A DNA stretch of 64,000 nucleotides. Origin: Polytrichum commune. Taxonomy: Eukaryota > Streptophyta > Polytrichopsida > Polytrichales > Polytrichaceae. Positions 1 through 10,125 of this stretch are shown here, one piece after another (within the stretch, counting starts at the first letter, position 1; the number at the start of each line of letters is the position of its first letter). Location of the stretch: NCBI GenBank assembly GCA_950295325.1, contig OX485806.1, forward strand, positions 41,600,001 to 41,664,000, given 5' to 3'. The position numbers and the translations under genes were made by a program. The notes under the pieces were generated by a model. The model was not told the origin of the DNA and searched no databases. It saw only the letters and a program-made list of their open reading frames with translations.

Positions 1-300
1 AATATAGGCACAATCTATCGGAAGGATACAACGCGATTATCAAATCCCTCCACTAACACATAACAACCGGGTTTGGCTTGGACACCTGCCAAGGCAGGCC
101 ACCCCTCAACGAAGGGCTTGTCCAATTCTTTTAGGCTCCCTCGGAGGGGGTTGCCCAAAAGCACCACACTTTGGTTATTCTTATCTCGTGAGTGTTTCTA
201 AAGTTCTTAGAATTGTTTTTAACACCAAGTTTACATTGCCTTTAAATTAGTGATGCATATGGGCACAATCTTGGGTCGACATAATTGGCGACCATCAGAG
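1..300 (+). repeat. LTR 3'-end fragment (Ty3/gypsy-related)
   Basis: Positions about 60-170 resemble the last ~110 bases of the large LTRs at 13384-16491 and 36979-39817: a 'CGGGTTTGGCTTGG' block, a CCTGC/GCAGG pair, 'GAAGGGCTTGT', 'TTTTAGGCTCCCTCG' and 'CCCAAAAG.ACCACA'. The sequence continues ~120 bases further than in those LTRs and ends near a PBS-like TTGGCGACC at 287. It points along the plus strand while the adjacent polyprotein remnant is on the minus strand, so it is probably a separate fragment. The left edge is cut by the window. Confidence 0.55.
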
Positions 301-479
301 GATGGATTCAAAAATTCTTACTTGCAGGTGAGATAATTGCAACTCATGCCCTGAACTCTTTGCATCTACTTCTCAATTGCACTGAGTTGTTAGGAAATAT
401 CTCATTCAGCCAAACATGAGAATTTACTCAAAATATCCAACTTCCTAGGATCCTAAAATAGTACCAACATTTCCAGTTT

Positions 480-1250
480 CAAATTGCGTTTCTTGTATCT
501 CCAACCAAAGATGACCTTCTTCCTCCGTTGAATAGCCTCCATATGCTAGGTACTTAGCATGCGACTTTCCTCTAGTGCTTCTTAGGAGGCAAACCTCTCC
601 TTCAAAGACTGATTGTCCATTAGTGTTGATTCGATCACCATTCTTAAAGAATCAACCTCGAACTCAATGGGCAAGGTTGCCTGGATGCCCCAAACTAAAG
701 AAAAATTTGTGGCTTGGGTGGTACCTTAAAGGTGGTCCTATAGGCCCACAATGCTGCAATCACGTTCCAATCACGTTTAGAATCCTGCATTTTTTTCTTC
801 AAAATACTCACCAATGTCTCATTTACTCTTAGTTTGACCATTAATCTGTGGGTGGTAAGGCGCGTTTTTTGGGTGGTCAGTCTAGAACTGCTCAATCACT
901 CACAAACCATACTACCCAAAAAGTGGGTACCCCTATCTCTAAGCAATATTTTTGGGCACTCAAACTTGAAAAATGATACTCTCATATAAAAAAACCATGG
1001 TATTTGCAGTTGTATCCATGCAAACTGCCTCAACCTCCGCCCATTTGGTAAGATATCCGGTTGCCATAACAATGTAAGCCATCCCTTTAGATGAATGTTG
1101 GTGCACCTCTTCGACGTAGTCAATCCCCCACTTCTCAAAGAGAATCAAAGGCAACAACATGTATAAAGGTAATTCCAATTGCAAGTTCTTGTCATACCGT
1201 CGACATCCGTCACATTTTCTAATATACGCATGAGCATCCTTAAACATTGT
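480..1250 (-). pseudogene. Ty3/gypsy integrase remnant
   Basis: Minus-strand frames show an integrase in pieces. The H2C2 zinc-finger end reads 'CDGCRRYDKN', followed by 'EKWGIDYVEEVHQHSSKGM' and 'TGYLTKWAEVEAV' (about 960-1247), where gypsy integrases have the first catalytic Asp (WGIDFVG-like). A later frame contains 'KNETLVSILKK'-like sequence and 'NVIAALWAYRTTFK' (695-895), the end of the core before the GPY-like tail. Frames change several times and stops intervene, so it is dead. It is the 3' part of the polyprotein that runs leftward from about 3800. Confidence 0.8.
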
Positions 1251-1393
1251 GGGCCAAAATTACCCTGCCTAAGAATCTTTTGACTCGTGATCTATCCTAA
1301 AAAATGATCGCCGCATGCGCTATCATTACAAGTTGTTAGAATGGAAGGCACCTTTGTTGCGGCCACACACCTCCAAAATAGAATGTTTGCCCT

Positions 1394-2200
1394 TCATCTA
1401 AGTAACCGATTCCCAACTACTGCAAAATGCCTGCTATTCACTCTTATATTCCGCAATTTTTTCTTTGACAATCCAACACGTAGTTGTTGAGTGGTAAGGA
1501 ATTCGACGATCCTTGCACACCACTCAGGCAACCCCGTAATCATAAAAAGATTCTCATCTGCAAGCCTAGCATTTAGTGGAGTGAGACCTACCTGCTCGGA
1601 CAACCTAGACAAGTGATCGGCCTGCAGGTGGGTTTTTTCGTGTAGTTGAACTCCTCAAATAACAACACCCATCACCCATCTAGTCATCTTCTCGCTAAGC
1701 TCAAGTTTGTTTACCAAAAATATAATTGCCATATGATCCACAAAGAAAAGAAATTTGGGTTACATATCAGGCAATGTCTGAACTTCTTTACCATGATGAC
1801 CATTGCTAAGCACTCCCTCTCAGTTGTGGCATAGTTACATCGTTGGCTGCAGTCAGTTGCCTACTAACGTAGGGCACAAGTTAGTCCTTACCTTTCTCTA
1901 TGTTCGACTGACATAAAATGTTTCTGACCACTATTGCACTTGCATTACAAAATACATGGAAAGGAATGTTCTACTTCAGAGGCATCAAGACAGGGCAGGT
2001 ACTAAGTCTAGCCTTCAACTCTTTGAATGCCTCCCGACGTTCCTTTATCCACTCAAACTTAATATCTTTCCTAAGCAGTTTAATGATTGGCAAGGCAATC
2101 TTGGTATAATCCGAAATCAACCCTCTATATCATCCCACATGCCCTAAAAACTTAGTTATTCACTTACCGTTCGTGGGTGGAGTGAGACCTTCAATCACTG
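1394..2200 (-). pseudogene. Ty3/gypsy RNase H and RT thumb remnant
   Basis: Reading the minus strand from about 2200 to 1900 gives an RT-thumb-like stretch (LGHVG.YRGLISDYTKIALPI.KLL) leading to RNase H sequence with 'FHVFCNAS', where intact gypsy elements have FxVxxDAS; the first catalytic Asp is thus changed to Asn. Farther on come 'MTRW'-type residues, then at 1394-1612 'MSRLSEQVGLTPLNARLADENLF', the linker before the integrase. Several stops and frame changes are present. Order and spacing agree with the RT piece to the right and the integrase piece to the left. Confidence 0.75.
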
Positions 2201-2219
2201 CTATCTTTTTGGGATTTGG

Positions 2220-3088
2220 CTATCTTCTTTTCTTGCTCACGACATAGCCCAACAACACTCCCCTCTGCATAGCCAAGTAGGTTTTCTCTGGATTCAGAGC
2301 CAAACTTTTTTTCCTACATTTCTTTAAAGCCTCGTGCACACACTCAAGGTGGTTGCCTATATATGACCGTGTGCTAAAGTCATCCACAAAGACGGTCATT
2401 GGCTTGTACAACAAGTTGGAAAAAAAAAACATCACTAGGTTTTGAAAGATGGCGTGTGCGTTACCAAGCCCGAAAGGCTTAACTAACCAAATAAAGGTTC
2501 CCCATAGAGTAGTATAGGCCATTTTGTGCAAGTTCCTTGGTGCTATACATATCTTATTATAACCGGCATACCCGTCCACAAACGCGTAGCATCCATGACT
2601 GCCCATTTCCTCTAAAATGTTAGAAATGAAGGGCAGCGGGAAATGATCATTCTATGTATTGGCATTAAGCTTCCGATAATCAACACAACCCTCATCGTCC
2701 TGTTTTTCTTCCTCACTGGGACTATCGGTGACACCCAATCTATAATCGCAATAGTTCCACTGAATCTTGCCTTCACCAACCATTCAAGTTTGGCCTTTAC
2801 AAGCAATTAGAGTTGAGGGTTCATCCTTCTCTCTTGTTGTCAAATCAGCTTGGCCCCCAAAACCAATGAGATTTTGTGTTCAACCTCCTCGAGCAAAATA
2901 CCCTCAAGTACTTGATACAACGAGGCAAACACGTTGTTGAACACTTTTACCAAGTTGCCATATGCCTTAACCATTTTTTTGGCTAGGTGAATTCCCATCC
3001 TCATATGTCTCACCTCACCGCTATTAATCTTGACCCCTACATGCCTCCAATTGGATTTTGCGACATGTGATTGCTCAGTAGTGTTCAT
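2220..3088 (-). pseudogene. Ty3/gypsy reverse transcriptase remnant
   Basis: The frame at 2612-2806 has 'WVSPIVPVRKKNRTMRVVLI', the RT N-terminal fingers (WVSPIVPVxKKNGxxRVCVD in intact elements; the catalytic VCVDYR is degraded). The frame at 2220-2606 has 'CYAFVDGYAGYNKI' (palm, first Asp region), 'PFGLGNAHAIFQ' and 'MTVFVDDFST', the YVDD box as FVDD, then 'HLECVHEALKKC' and 'ALNPEKT'. The frame at 2840-3088 is the linker between protease and RT. At least one frameshift separates the two RT parts. Minus-strand order PR-RT-RH-INT is typical of Ty3/gypsy. Confidence 0.85.
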
Positions 3089-3187
3089 GTACCAATTGGC
3101 AAGTACGCGCTTTCAACCTTCACACTCACCATGGATCCTATAGGCACTTTTGCTCGATTCCCCATAGGTCCATAAGCAATTGAAGGC

Positions 3188-3799
3188 TTAGCCCCTCCCT
3201 AGTCCACGACCACATTGGCCATCCTTAACCAAGGTTGGCCTAACAACATAGTTCGTGGAGTGCATTCGAATCACGTGAAAGGTGACGACATATTTTTCTC
3301 CACCTGTACTAATCCTAGAATCTTTTACCTGTCCCAAAGGCACTGCTAGGCTTTGATTAGCCATGTTAATTATGAAAGGAGACGGCCATGTCAAGCTAAA
3401 ATCCATTTTTTCCATTGTTTGAGTCGGTAAAATATTCAATCCACTTCGCCTGTCCATCAAAACGTTAGGCACCATCTTATCCATTATCATAGCCTCTATC
3501 TCTACTACCTTCACATCACATGGACTACATGGTCATGCACCCAAATTGCTACCCTAGTCTTTGCCCTCCGTTTCTTTCTTACCACTAGCATCATTTCCTT
3601 TAGTGTTACGTACGATAGGTGAAATTTCAAATAATTGTTTGAAGGTAATGTCTGACTTTAACGAACTAAAGTCAGACCATAGATCGTAAGCATCACCCTT
3701 CTTCTCATTTTCCTTATTTGCCACTCCAAATTCCTCTCTCGGAATTCCCGGTCCTTTCCATTCTTCCATCACAGTACCTTCCGTTTTTTGAAATGCCAA
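3188..3799 (-). pseudogene. Ty3/gypsy protease region remnant
   Basis: Frame 3554-3799 ends 'FSSLKSDITFKQLFEISPIVRN', matching in pattern the pre-protease segment 'YDLCSLQANISLAQLIQVAP' of the intact ORF at 39845-43849. Frame 3188-3514 reads 'IMDKMVPNVLMDRRSGLNIL', aligned with the retropepsin active-site segment 'IMDKIIPHTLVDGGSGINIM'; the D-G-G-S-G box has become D-R-R-S-G. 'PLGQVKDSRISTGGEKYVVT' continues the similarity. This is the same broad lineage as the young element, in an old and mutated copy. Gag is not recognisable to the right. Confidence 0.8.
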
Positions 3800-3879
3800 C
3801 TCCCCTATCCCTCTCTACAGAACCTCTGCCGTTCTCTTTAAGTCCTTAGCCACCCTCCTAGCGGTTATTGCTACCTTCT

Positions 3880-3950
3880 CCTATATACCTATATAGGTGT
3901 ATATGTATACGTATACGTATATGTATACATATCTACCATTTTGTTGCCTT
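3880..3950. repeat. TA/GTATAC-rich simple repeat
   Basis: A run of alternating purine-pyrimidine sequence (CTATATACCTATATAGGTG followed by GTATACGTATACGTATATG) with internal palindromes. It lies at the right edge of the gypsy remnant. Confidence 0.7.
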
Positions 3951-4494
3951 ATTCAATGTCATAATTAATTCTTGAATATCTAAGCTACTCTATTGTCAAC
4001 CATTTTGGTTGATTGATTGCCTAAGTACTGAAAAATCAATAACAATGTGAACTAATGAATATGGATTAACATGATAATCCTAAATCAATATGGATTTGAC
4101 TGCATTATCCTAAGTATTGATTGATACATATCTATATAGCCACATTAAAATTAGACCGTAGCTCATATAATTGTGATGCTACATTAAGGATATTGTGTTG
4201 AAAGATTATTATGAAAAAAAAAAGTTTAGTATAAAAAATTTGAGGATTGAAGGAGATAATAAGTTTCTATAGAAAGACGCAAGATGTGTTCTCAAAAATT
4301 GATAGAAAAATGGAAAGTTAGGAGAGGTGTTGTTATACAATGTGAAGAGGAAATCTCTTCAACATAAAAAAAAATTATCCAACAATATTTTGTTGCTTAT
4401 TAAGTTGATTGCTACCTACATCATGTCAAAAATGTACTCTGCTAACAGAAAACAACAATTAGGAAAGTAGAAACAAAATTCAAGAGATAAAAGG
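3951..4494. other. AT-rich stretch, nothing recognised
   Basis: No reading frame, terminal repeat or RNA gene that I can support. AT-rich sequence with short A runs. Confidence 0.4.
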
Positions 4495-5035
4495 TAATTG
4501 GAGGAAAGTTAATTTGTCATTTGGTTACTTGGCTATTTAGCTACTTGGAAGAAATATTACCTTGTTACTTGGCTACTTAGCTACTTAGCTACTTGGAGGA
4601 AATGTTAAATTGCTATTTGGCTACTTAGCTATTTGGAGGAAACATTAACTATTATTTGGTTATTTGGCTACTTAGCAATTTGGAGGAAAAATCAATTTGT
4701 TATTCAGTTACTCGGCTATTTAGCAATTTAGAGGAAAAATTAATATGTTGCTTGGTTACTTAGCTAGTTGGTTATTTGGCTATTTGGTTACTTGGTAACT
4801 TATAGAACAATTACTCGGCTACTTGGCGCATTGGTTACTTGGTTATTGGTTACTTAGCTATTTGGAGGAAAAAATAACTAACTACTTGAGAAGGAAAAGG
4901 ACTTGTTATTTGCCTACTAAATTACTTGACGGAAACATAACTAGCTACATGAAGGAGAAAAACACACTTAAACTACTAGAGCTTTTGGATCTACAATGGC
5001 AAACAAGGTAACTTAAAGTTATTTGGTTACTTAGT
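4495..5035. repeat. Degenerate short-period tandem repeat
   Basis: About 540 bases built from variants of 'TTACTTGGCTA' and 'TTAGCTATTTGGAGGAAA', giving a higher-order unit of roughly 60-70 bases ending in GGAGGAAA. Units are diverged, with insertions. The small open frame across it (4823-5011) is translated repeat, not a gene. Confidence 0.75.
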
Positions 5036-5600
5036 TCCTATCACAAGAGGATTGAGGCAACAAAACAAAACTTTGATACAAATTGAGACAAGGATTTAAG
5101 CCATCAAGTAAGAGAAGATTTCTATCACTACAATGCACGAGAAGTTAACATGATCTAGATTATTACCAATAAACAATACTTGAACTTAAAAAACATTTGT
5201 GGAACATGAAAATATGCAACATTACATATACAAAGAAAATTATCAAGATCAAGATCAATGCTAAGAAATAACACTTGAGCTAAACGGACAACTATGGCAC
5301 ATGAAAAGTCTAAGAATCAAAGAAAATTACAAACAACCAAGTTAAATAGATTAGGAGCAAATTTGACGTTTGACGTAACTACTTAAAGAGATTTCACCGA
5401 CACAAAGGTTCATCACATAAAGTTCCATTATGATAAACACAAAGAATAAGAGTTTTTCAAAGAGGAGCTAAGACACTATAGCAAAAGACACATTTTCAAA
5501 ACCAAAAAAAAACAACAACAAACGACAAGGAGATTACATAGTTTAATCATCTTAAATTGGACCACACTTTTAGGCACTACGATACAATCAATCCTAGAAA
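5036..5600. other. AT-rich stretch, nothing recognised
   Basis: A-rich on the plus strand, no supported coding region. It ends where the short copia LTR begins. Confidence 0.4.
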
Positions 5601-5793
5601 TTATTGGAGGATAGAACTAGGTTGCATTGGTGATATTATCCCATATGGGTTGCCAACGCTAGTTGTAATTTAGTCATATAAATAAAGGCATAAGTGGAGG
5701 AGCTAATCATTCTTTCCATTGTATGCAATCAACGTGTGTTGTGTACCACCTTCCTACGTTGGTCTCTTTACCTTCTTCTCTCATCTTCTAATA
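5601..5793 (+). repeat. Copia 5' LTR (short, old)
   Basis: About 190 bases shared in order with 10126-10141 plus 10780-10966: 'TATTGGAGGATA', 'CTAGGTTGCATTGGTGA', 'CATATGGGTTG.CAACG', a TATA box (TATAAATAA at 5677), 'CT.TCCATT', 'CAA.GTGTGTTGT' and 'CTACGTTGGT.TCT'. A promoter-like TATA followed by a pyrimidine-rich tail fits a Ty1/copia LTR. Exact ends are uncertain, and the two copies differ at many positions, so the element is old. Confidence 0.7.
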
Positions 5794-6748
5794 GGTAATG
5801 GGCCCACTCCACTTTAGAAGAAGGAGATTAAGTTAGGATGAGGTTAGAAAAGGTTGGATCTGATTGGAGATGCTTTGAAATTGTAAAGAGCATTTAGAGG
5901 TTTCTTGAAGCTCTAGAGCAATTTTGGAGTACCTAACAACATTCTTGGAGGATTGGACCAACGTAGAGGACCTTGGAGGAGTGTTGCCACATTGGAGAAC
6001 TCATTTGGTTAAGTCCATTCATTTTTTAATACATGGATATAGATTTGATTGGTTTTGGATGGAGATCCAATTTTTGTGAGTGGTTTGATCTATTTTAGTT
6101 GATAACAACTTAAATTTGTTTTTTGTTTTTTTTTTGAAAAATGTTGGATCTATCCAGAATGATAAGGTGTTGATTTTAGTGACTCCTACCTTCTTTGAGT
6201 GGTTGAAAGTCATTTGAATGCCAAGGAGTTTTAATGTGTTTTCTTGATGATGTTGAAGTGATATTGGATCTGTTTGGATTGATAAGGTACAAACTTGAAT
6301 GATTCTTACATTCTTTGAGTGTGTTCATGTCATTTGAGTGTCAAAGAGCTTATATGTACTTTCTCCAAGGTTTTTGAGTGATTAGATGTTGACTTGAACA
6401 ATTCCTACATTTTTTGAGTGTTATAAGGTCATTTGTGTGCCAAAGGCCTTACATTTGCTCTTTTGAAGGTTTTTGGATGATATTGCATGTATTTGGAATA
6501 ATAAGGTGATGAATTGAGTGATTCTTATCAACTTTGAATGTTTTGAGGTCATTTCAATGCCAAAAAACTTAGATATGTTTTTTGGAAGGTTTTTGAATGA
6601 TAAGGTGTTGACTTGAATGATTTCTACATTCTTTGAATGTTTTGAGGTCATTCAAATGACAATGAACTTGGATTTGCTCTATTGCTGGTTTGATTGATTT
6701 TGCAGCAATCCGGTGTGTTTAGATGTTGAAATGAGTGAATTTGACATT

Positions 6749-7593
6749 CAGGGTTGTCTATCGCGACGTCATGCCACCGTCATGACGTCATGACGTGTCG
6801 TGTCGGGGCGGACCCCTCCGTCACGACATAATAGGGTCCACGTAGGGTCATACTAGGGGGAAGCTAGTAGGGTGGGTAAAATACTTACCTTCTTGCCAAG
6901 GTGGCATCCAATGTGGCAGAAAAATCCGACGTGGATGTGCATATTTCCCTTGCCGGGTAAATCATTTTGCCTTTGTGTTTATCATTCTGTTAAAATCAAA
7001 GTAGTAAAATATGACAAATGAGGGTGTGGGGGGGAGGGGAACGGAGCGGACGGGGGCGGGAACGGATGCGGACGGGGGGAACGCCGGATGGAGGGCCGGA
7101 TGGGGGCCGGATGGAGGCCGGATGGGGTACGGATGGGGGCCGGATTGGGGTTCGGATTAGGGGGGACCGGGTTCGGATGGGGGGGGGGGGCGGATAGGGG
7201 GGGGAGGGGGTTTGGATGGGGGGGGCCGGGTCGGATAGGGGGGGGAGGGGGTTCGGATGGGGGGGGGGGCCGGGTCGGATAGGGGGGGGGAGGGGGGTCG
7301 GATGGGGGAGGGGAACGTAGGGAGCGGGGGGAACGGGGGGAACGGGGGGGGGGGACGGGGGCTAGTTATTTTTTTCCCACTTTACCTCTACTTTGCTGAC
7401 ATGGCACCATACGTGGACATCGTAAATCCTACGTGTCCTGATTGGGGTAATGTAATTACACAAAAAAATACGGTAAAATTCAAGTTCGTCAGGATAAAGA
7501 CGGCATCCGGCATAATGTCGTGACAGATACGTGTCGTGACGCCACGACATTATGTCGGGATTAGCCTCCGTCACGACACAATAGACAACCATG
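6749..7593. mobile_element. Non-autonomous hAT-type element with G-rich core
   Basis: Perfect 8-bp target duplication TTGACATT at 6741-6748 and 7594-7601. Ends are inverted repeats: CAGGGTTGTCTAT at the left and, on the complement of the right end, CATGGTTGTCTAT (one mismatch). An 8-bp duplication and CAGGG-like termini fit the hAT superfamily. Subterminal regions are rich in CGTCACGAC/GTCGTGACG motifs in both orientations. There is no transposase. Removing the insert and one duplication restores the leader repeat 'TTGACATTCTTTGAGTG'. Confidence 0.85.
7020..7362 (+). repeat. G-run tandem repeat (possible G-quadruplex array)
   Basis: About 340 bases in which the plus strand is very strongly G-biased. 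Early units are CCGGATGGGGG (11-12 bases); later ones are longer, built from TTCGGATGGGGGGGG and CCGGGTCGGATAGGGGGGGG. Dozens of runs of four or more G are on one strand. Open frames here (7088-7282, 7257-7523) encode only Gly-rich repeat and are not genes. Confidence 0.85.
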
Positions 7594-7787
7594 TTGACAT
7601 TCTTTGAGTGATTTAATAATATAAATAAGATTTTCTCTCTATATGTGTTTGGAATGATATTGTGTCAATTCGAAGTATTTTGACACTGATTTGAGCGATT
7701 CCTACATTCTTTGAGTGGTTTGAGGTCATTTGAATAGCAATGACCTTAGCCTTAGTTTCTTGAAGTTTTTGAATACCAATTAGTTTT

Positions 7788-9097
7788 TTGAGTACCTTAT
7801 CCAACATTTTGTTCATAAGGCACAAATTCTTTATCATCAAGATGGACAAGGGTGACGACATGTTCAACCACATTAACAAGGCAAAATCTCTTACGGACCA
7901 GCTCACATGCTTGGAGATGCCCGTGAAGGACAAAGATGTGGTCATGACCTTGCTTGATAGCCTACTCCCCTCGTTTGACTATTTGATCAATGCATTGGAG
8001 ATGCTTCCGATGAAGGAGCTCACTGCCGCAACCCTTGCAAGGCCCCCTTGACAATCTTGCCAATTTTCAATTCTAGCAAAGGTTACGAGCGCTAACCATT
8101 CGCATTCCGCCATGCTAATGGTTAGCTCCTCCTACCCCGGACCATATAGCTCATAGGAGGGAACCAACCCTCCTACTTTGCTTCCGGGACTCATCCCTTA
8201 GTCGGTAACCCATTCCTTAGATGTGGACTTCCATCCATGGAAGTCCAATCCCATGTTGATCATCGCGTTGCTGGAGCAACACTACAACAACCCGTACCAT
8301 ACTAGGCAACTATGGCCTCACATTGGGCCAATGCCCATGGAGGCCGTGCCGTTCGGCTTCGGGTGGGTGAGGCCACACCACCTCACCCATATAAGCCTCT
8401 AGGACTTTACACAGGGCCCCTTCCCCACCGTCAACCAACCTCTTGTCTCTCCACCAAGAGTTGGGGCCAAGTGGACATTCTCCCTTAGCCGCTGGGCCTA
8501 GAACCCTCTAGCAGCGTCAGACCATCACAACTTCCTTTTATGATGTTTGATGCTAGCAACCAACCGCTCCATCTTCATCTACGTTTCCCATAGATGCCGA
8601 TGGACTCCTCACTTGCACCATTTGGGCAAGTTATGAGGAAGTTATGCCTCTTTGAATCTTGGCAGTCCCGGGAGTCACTCCCAGGGCACTGCTGTACCAG
8701 GACGCTGTCCCGGGACAGCACCCCACTCAAATGGCCATAACTCCTAGCTCACACCTCCGATTGAGGTGTTCTTGAGCATTCTAGAATCACCACGCCATGA
8801 GCTACGCATAGCTGATGGCCTTACCCTCATGCCTCCTAGTTTCCGTGGGTGGGAGGCGTTCCCAACGCCCGGGGCCCTCACCCACACTAGGATCACTTGG
8901 GCCCTCTCCCCAACGGCGCCACAAGTCTCGGGTGTCACTCCGGGGTCCCCCTTGTGCCCATGGTGTTTCAAGCACTCCTCATGGAGAGGTGCGCGACACT
9001 CACGGTGGATTTTATCACCACAGGCTTCATGCACGAGGTGTCCAAAAAGAAGGAAAATGAGCCTCAAGGAGATGATGCAGCCATGGTGTCACACTAA
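7788..9097 (+). pseudogene. Copia gag fragment (split by a solo LTR)
   Basis: Residues include 'FIRHKFFIIKMDKGDDMFNHINKAKSLTDQL', which matches the UBN2/Retrotran_gag pattern of Ty1/copia gag, followed by 'MPVKDKDVVMTLLDSLLPSF'. The frame is cut at 8023 by the solo LTR and resumes at 8999 with 'VDFITT' and 'HEVSKKKENE'. The CTCAC duplication at the insertion lies within codons for Leu-Thr, so the insertion fell inside gag. The N-terminus and stop pattern show that the gene was already decayed. The role in the intact element is particle assembly. Confidence 0.8.
8024..8998 (+). mobile_element. Solo LTR, 972-bp family, copy A
   Basis: Begins TGCCGCAACCC and ends GCGCGACA, flanked by a perfect 5-bp duplication CTCAC (8019-8023 and 8999-9003). 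Near-identical copies in the window are B (52612-53571) and C (58009-58980); D, E and F are older or partial. TG...CA ends, 5-bp duplications and a TATA-like TATAAG (8390) upstream of a GC-rich tail indicate an LTR left after recombination. It contains a GCTGTCCC/GGGACAGC palindrome at 8704-8719. Confidence 0.85.
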
Positions 9098-9119
9098 CTC
9101 CGAACATTTGACAACAACA

Positions 9120-9346
9120 AAAGGTGCGCTGACAACCCAAGGTGCTACAAATGTGGTAAGTTGGACCACATTGCTTGTCATGGTTGGAGCAAACGCAAAG
9201 TCAATACAAATATTGCAAGGTCAAAGGATGATTTTGCATTTGTTGTCAAAGACGAAGTATTTAAAAGCCCGGCCACTCGATGGATCATTGATTCAAGGGC
9301 CATGCACCACATGACACCGCATAAGCATTTTTTGAACACGTATTAA
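9120..9346 (+). pseudogene. Copia zinc knuckle and protease fragment
   Basis: The frames read 'RCYKCGKLDHIAC', a CCHC knuckle (CX2CX4HX4C pattern), followed by a Lys-rich stretch and 'RWIIDSRAMHHMTPHKHF', where intact copia proteases have WxxDSGAxxHMT. The active-site Gly is replaced by Arg. The order gag-knuckle-protease matches Ty1/copia. Integrase is missing, because RT/RNase H sequence follows within about 100 bases. Confidence 0.8.
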
Positions 9347-9359
9347 TCCTGTTTCAAAT

Positions 9360-9978
9360 TGAAATATGTTTATGAGGGATAACGGCATGTTAAAAGCCGT
9401 AGGCAAAGGCTTTATTCCAATGGAAACACGTGAAAGAAATCCATATAAAAAAACGGTGGGATCGTTGATGTACACGATGATGGCCACAAAACCATATCTC
9501 GCATTGCGGTAAGTGTGGTAAGTCAATTTATGTCAAAACCAGGCCCGATACATTGGATGGCAGTCAAAATAATCATGCGATACTTGAAGCGCATTTTAAA
9601 TGTATAATTGCGCATTGGCGGCAAATAGATCAACCTAAAAAGGTATTCTGATGCGGATTGGGTCGGTGATGTGGAAAATTGTAGGTCCACCTCCACATAT
9701 GTTTTCTTTGTTAGAGTAGGGCTTTATCGCGGAGTAAAAAACAGTAATAAATGATATTACAATCTACAATGGAGGCACAATACATGGCAAAAAACCGATG
9801 CACGAGGGAGGCTATTTGGCTTAGGCAATTAATGGACGATATAGGTTGTGTACAAAAAAAAACAACAACAATCATGTGCGATAATCAAGGTTCTATGGCT
9901 CTTGTCATGAATCCCACAAACCATGATCGGTCAAAACATATCGATGTGCAACACCATTTTATTAGAGGAAAACATTGA
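9360..9978 (+). pseudogene. Copia RT C-terminus and RNase H fragment
   Basis: Frames give 'GPIHWMAVKIIMRYLKR', 'YSDADWVGD' (first RNase H Asp motif), then 9751-9978 'QSTMEAQYMAKNRCTREAIWLRQL' (catalytic Glu region), 'TIMCDNQGSMALV' (second Asp) and 'HDRSKHIDVQHHFIR'. These are the standard Ty1/copia RNase H motifs in order. Several stops and frame changes occur before 9751, so it is a pseudogene. Confidence 0.85.
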
Positions 9979-10125
9979 AAATAAAGTTGTATAGTTAGAA
10001 TTTTGTTCAACGTAATATATTGTAGCAAATTTTATAACAAAATCTTTAACGATAGGTAGGAATGAAATATTGAATGAAATAATGGGGTTGGAGTACAATG
10101 CCACCTTGCAAAATGGAAGTATTGG

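Larger units (their letters stand above)
6040..7790 (+). repeat. Copia leader: ~100-120 bp tandem repeats (split by a hAT-type element)
   Basis: At least six diverged units carry 'TACATTCTTTGAGTG', then 'TTGAGGTCATTTGAATGCCAA', then 'TTGAAGGTTTTTG' and 'GATAAGGTGTTGACTTGA'. The TACATTCTTTGAG-like core recurs near 6187, 6307, 6407, 6527, 6625, 7597 and 7706. The array lies between the LTR and gag, so it is untranslated leader. The hAT-type element at 6749-7593 interrupts one unit. A related, inverted array at 36.13-36.84 kb sits in the same place in another copia copy. Confidence 0.7.

Noticed and set aside
7088-7523. Gly-rich protein frames
   Set aside because: Translation of the G-run repeat inside a hAT-type element.
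8766-9060. Similar open frames in LTR copies A, B, C and D ('ESPRHELRI...GWEAFPTPGALTHTRITWALSP')
   Set aside because: The segment is GC-rich and open in several frames on both strands in every copy; frames end in flanking host sequence. Similarity reflects LTR homology rather than coding constraint.
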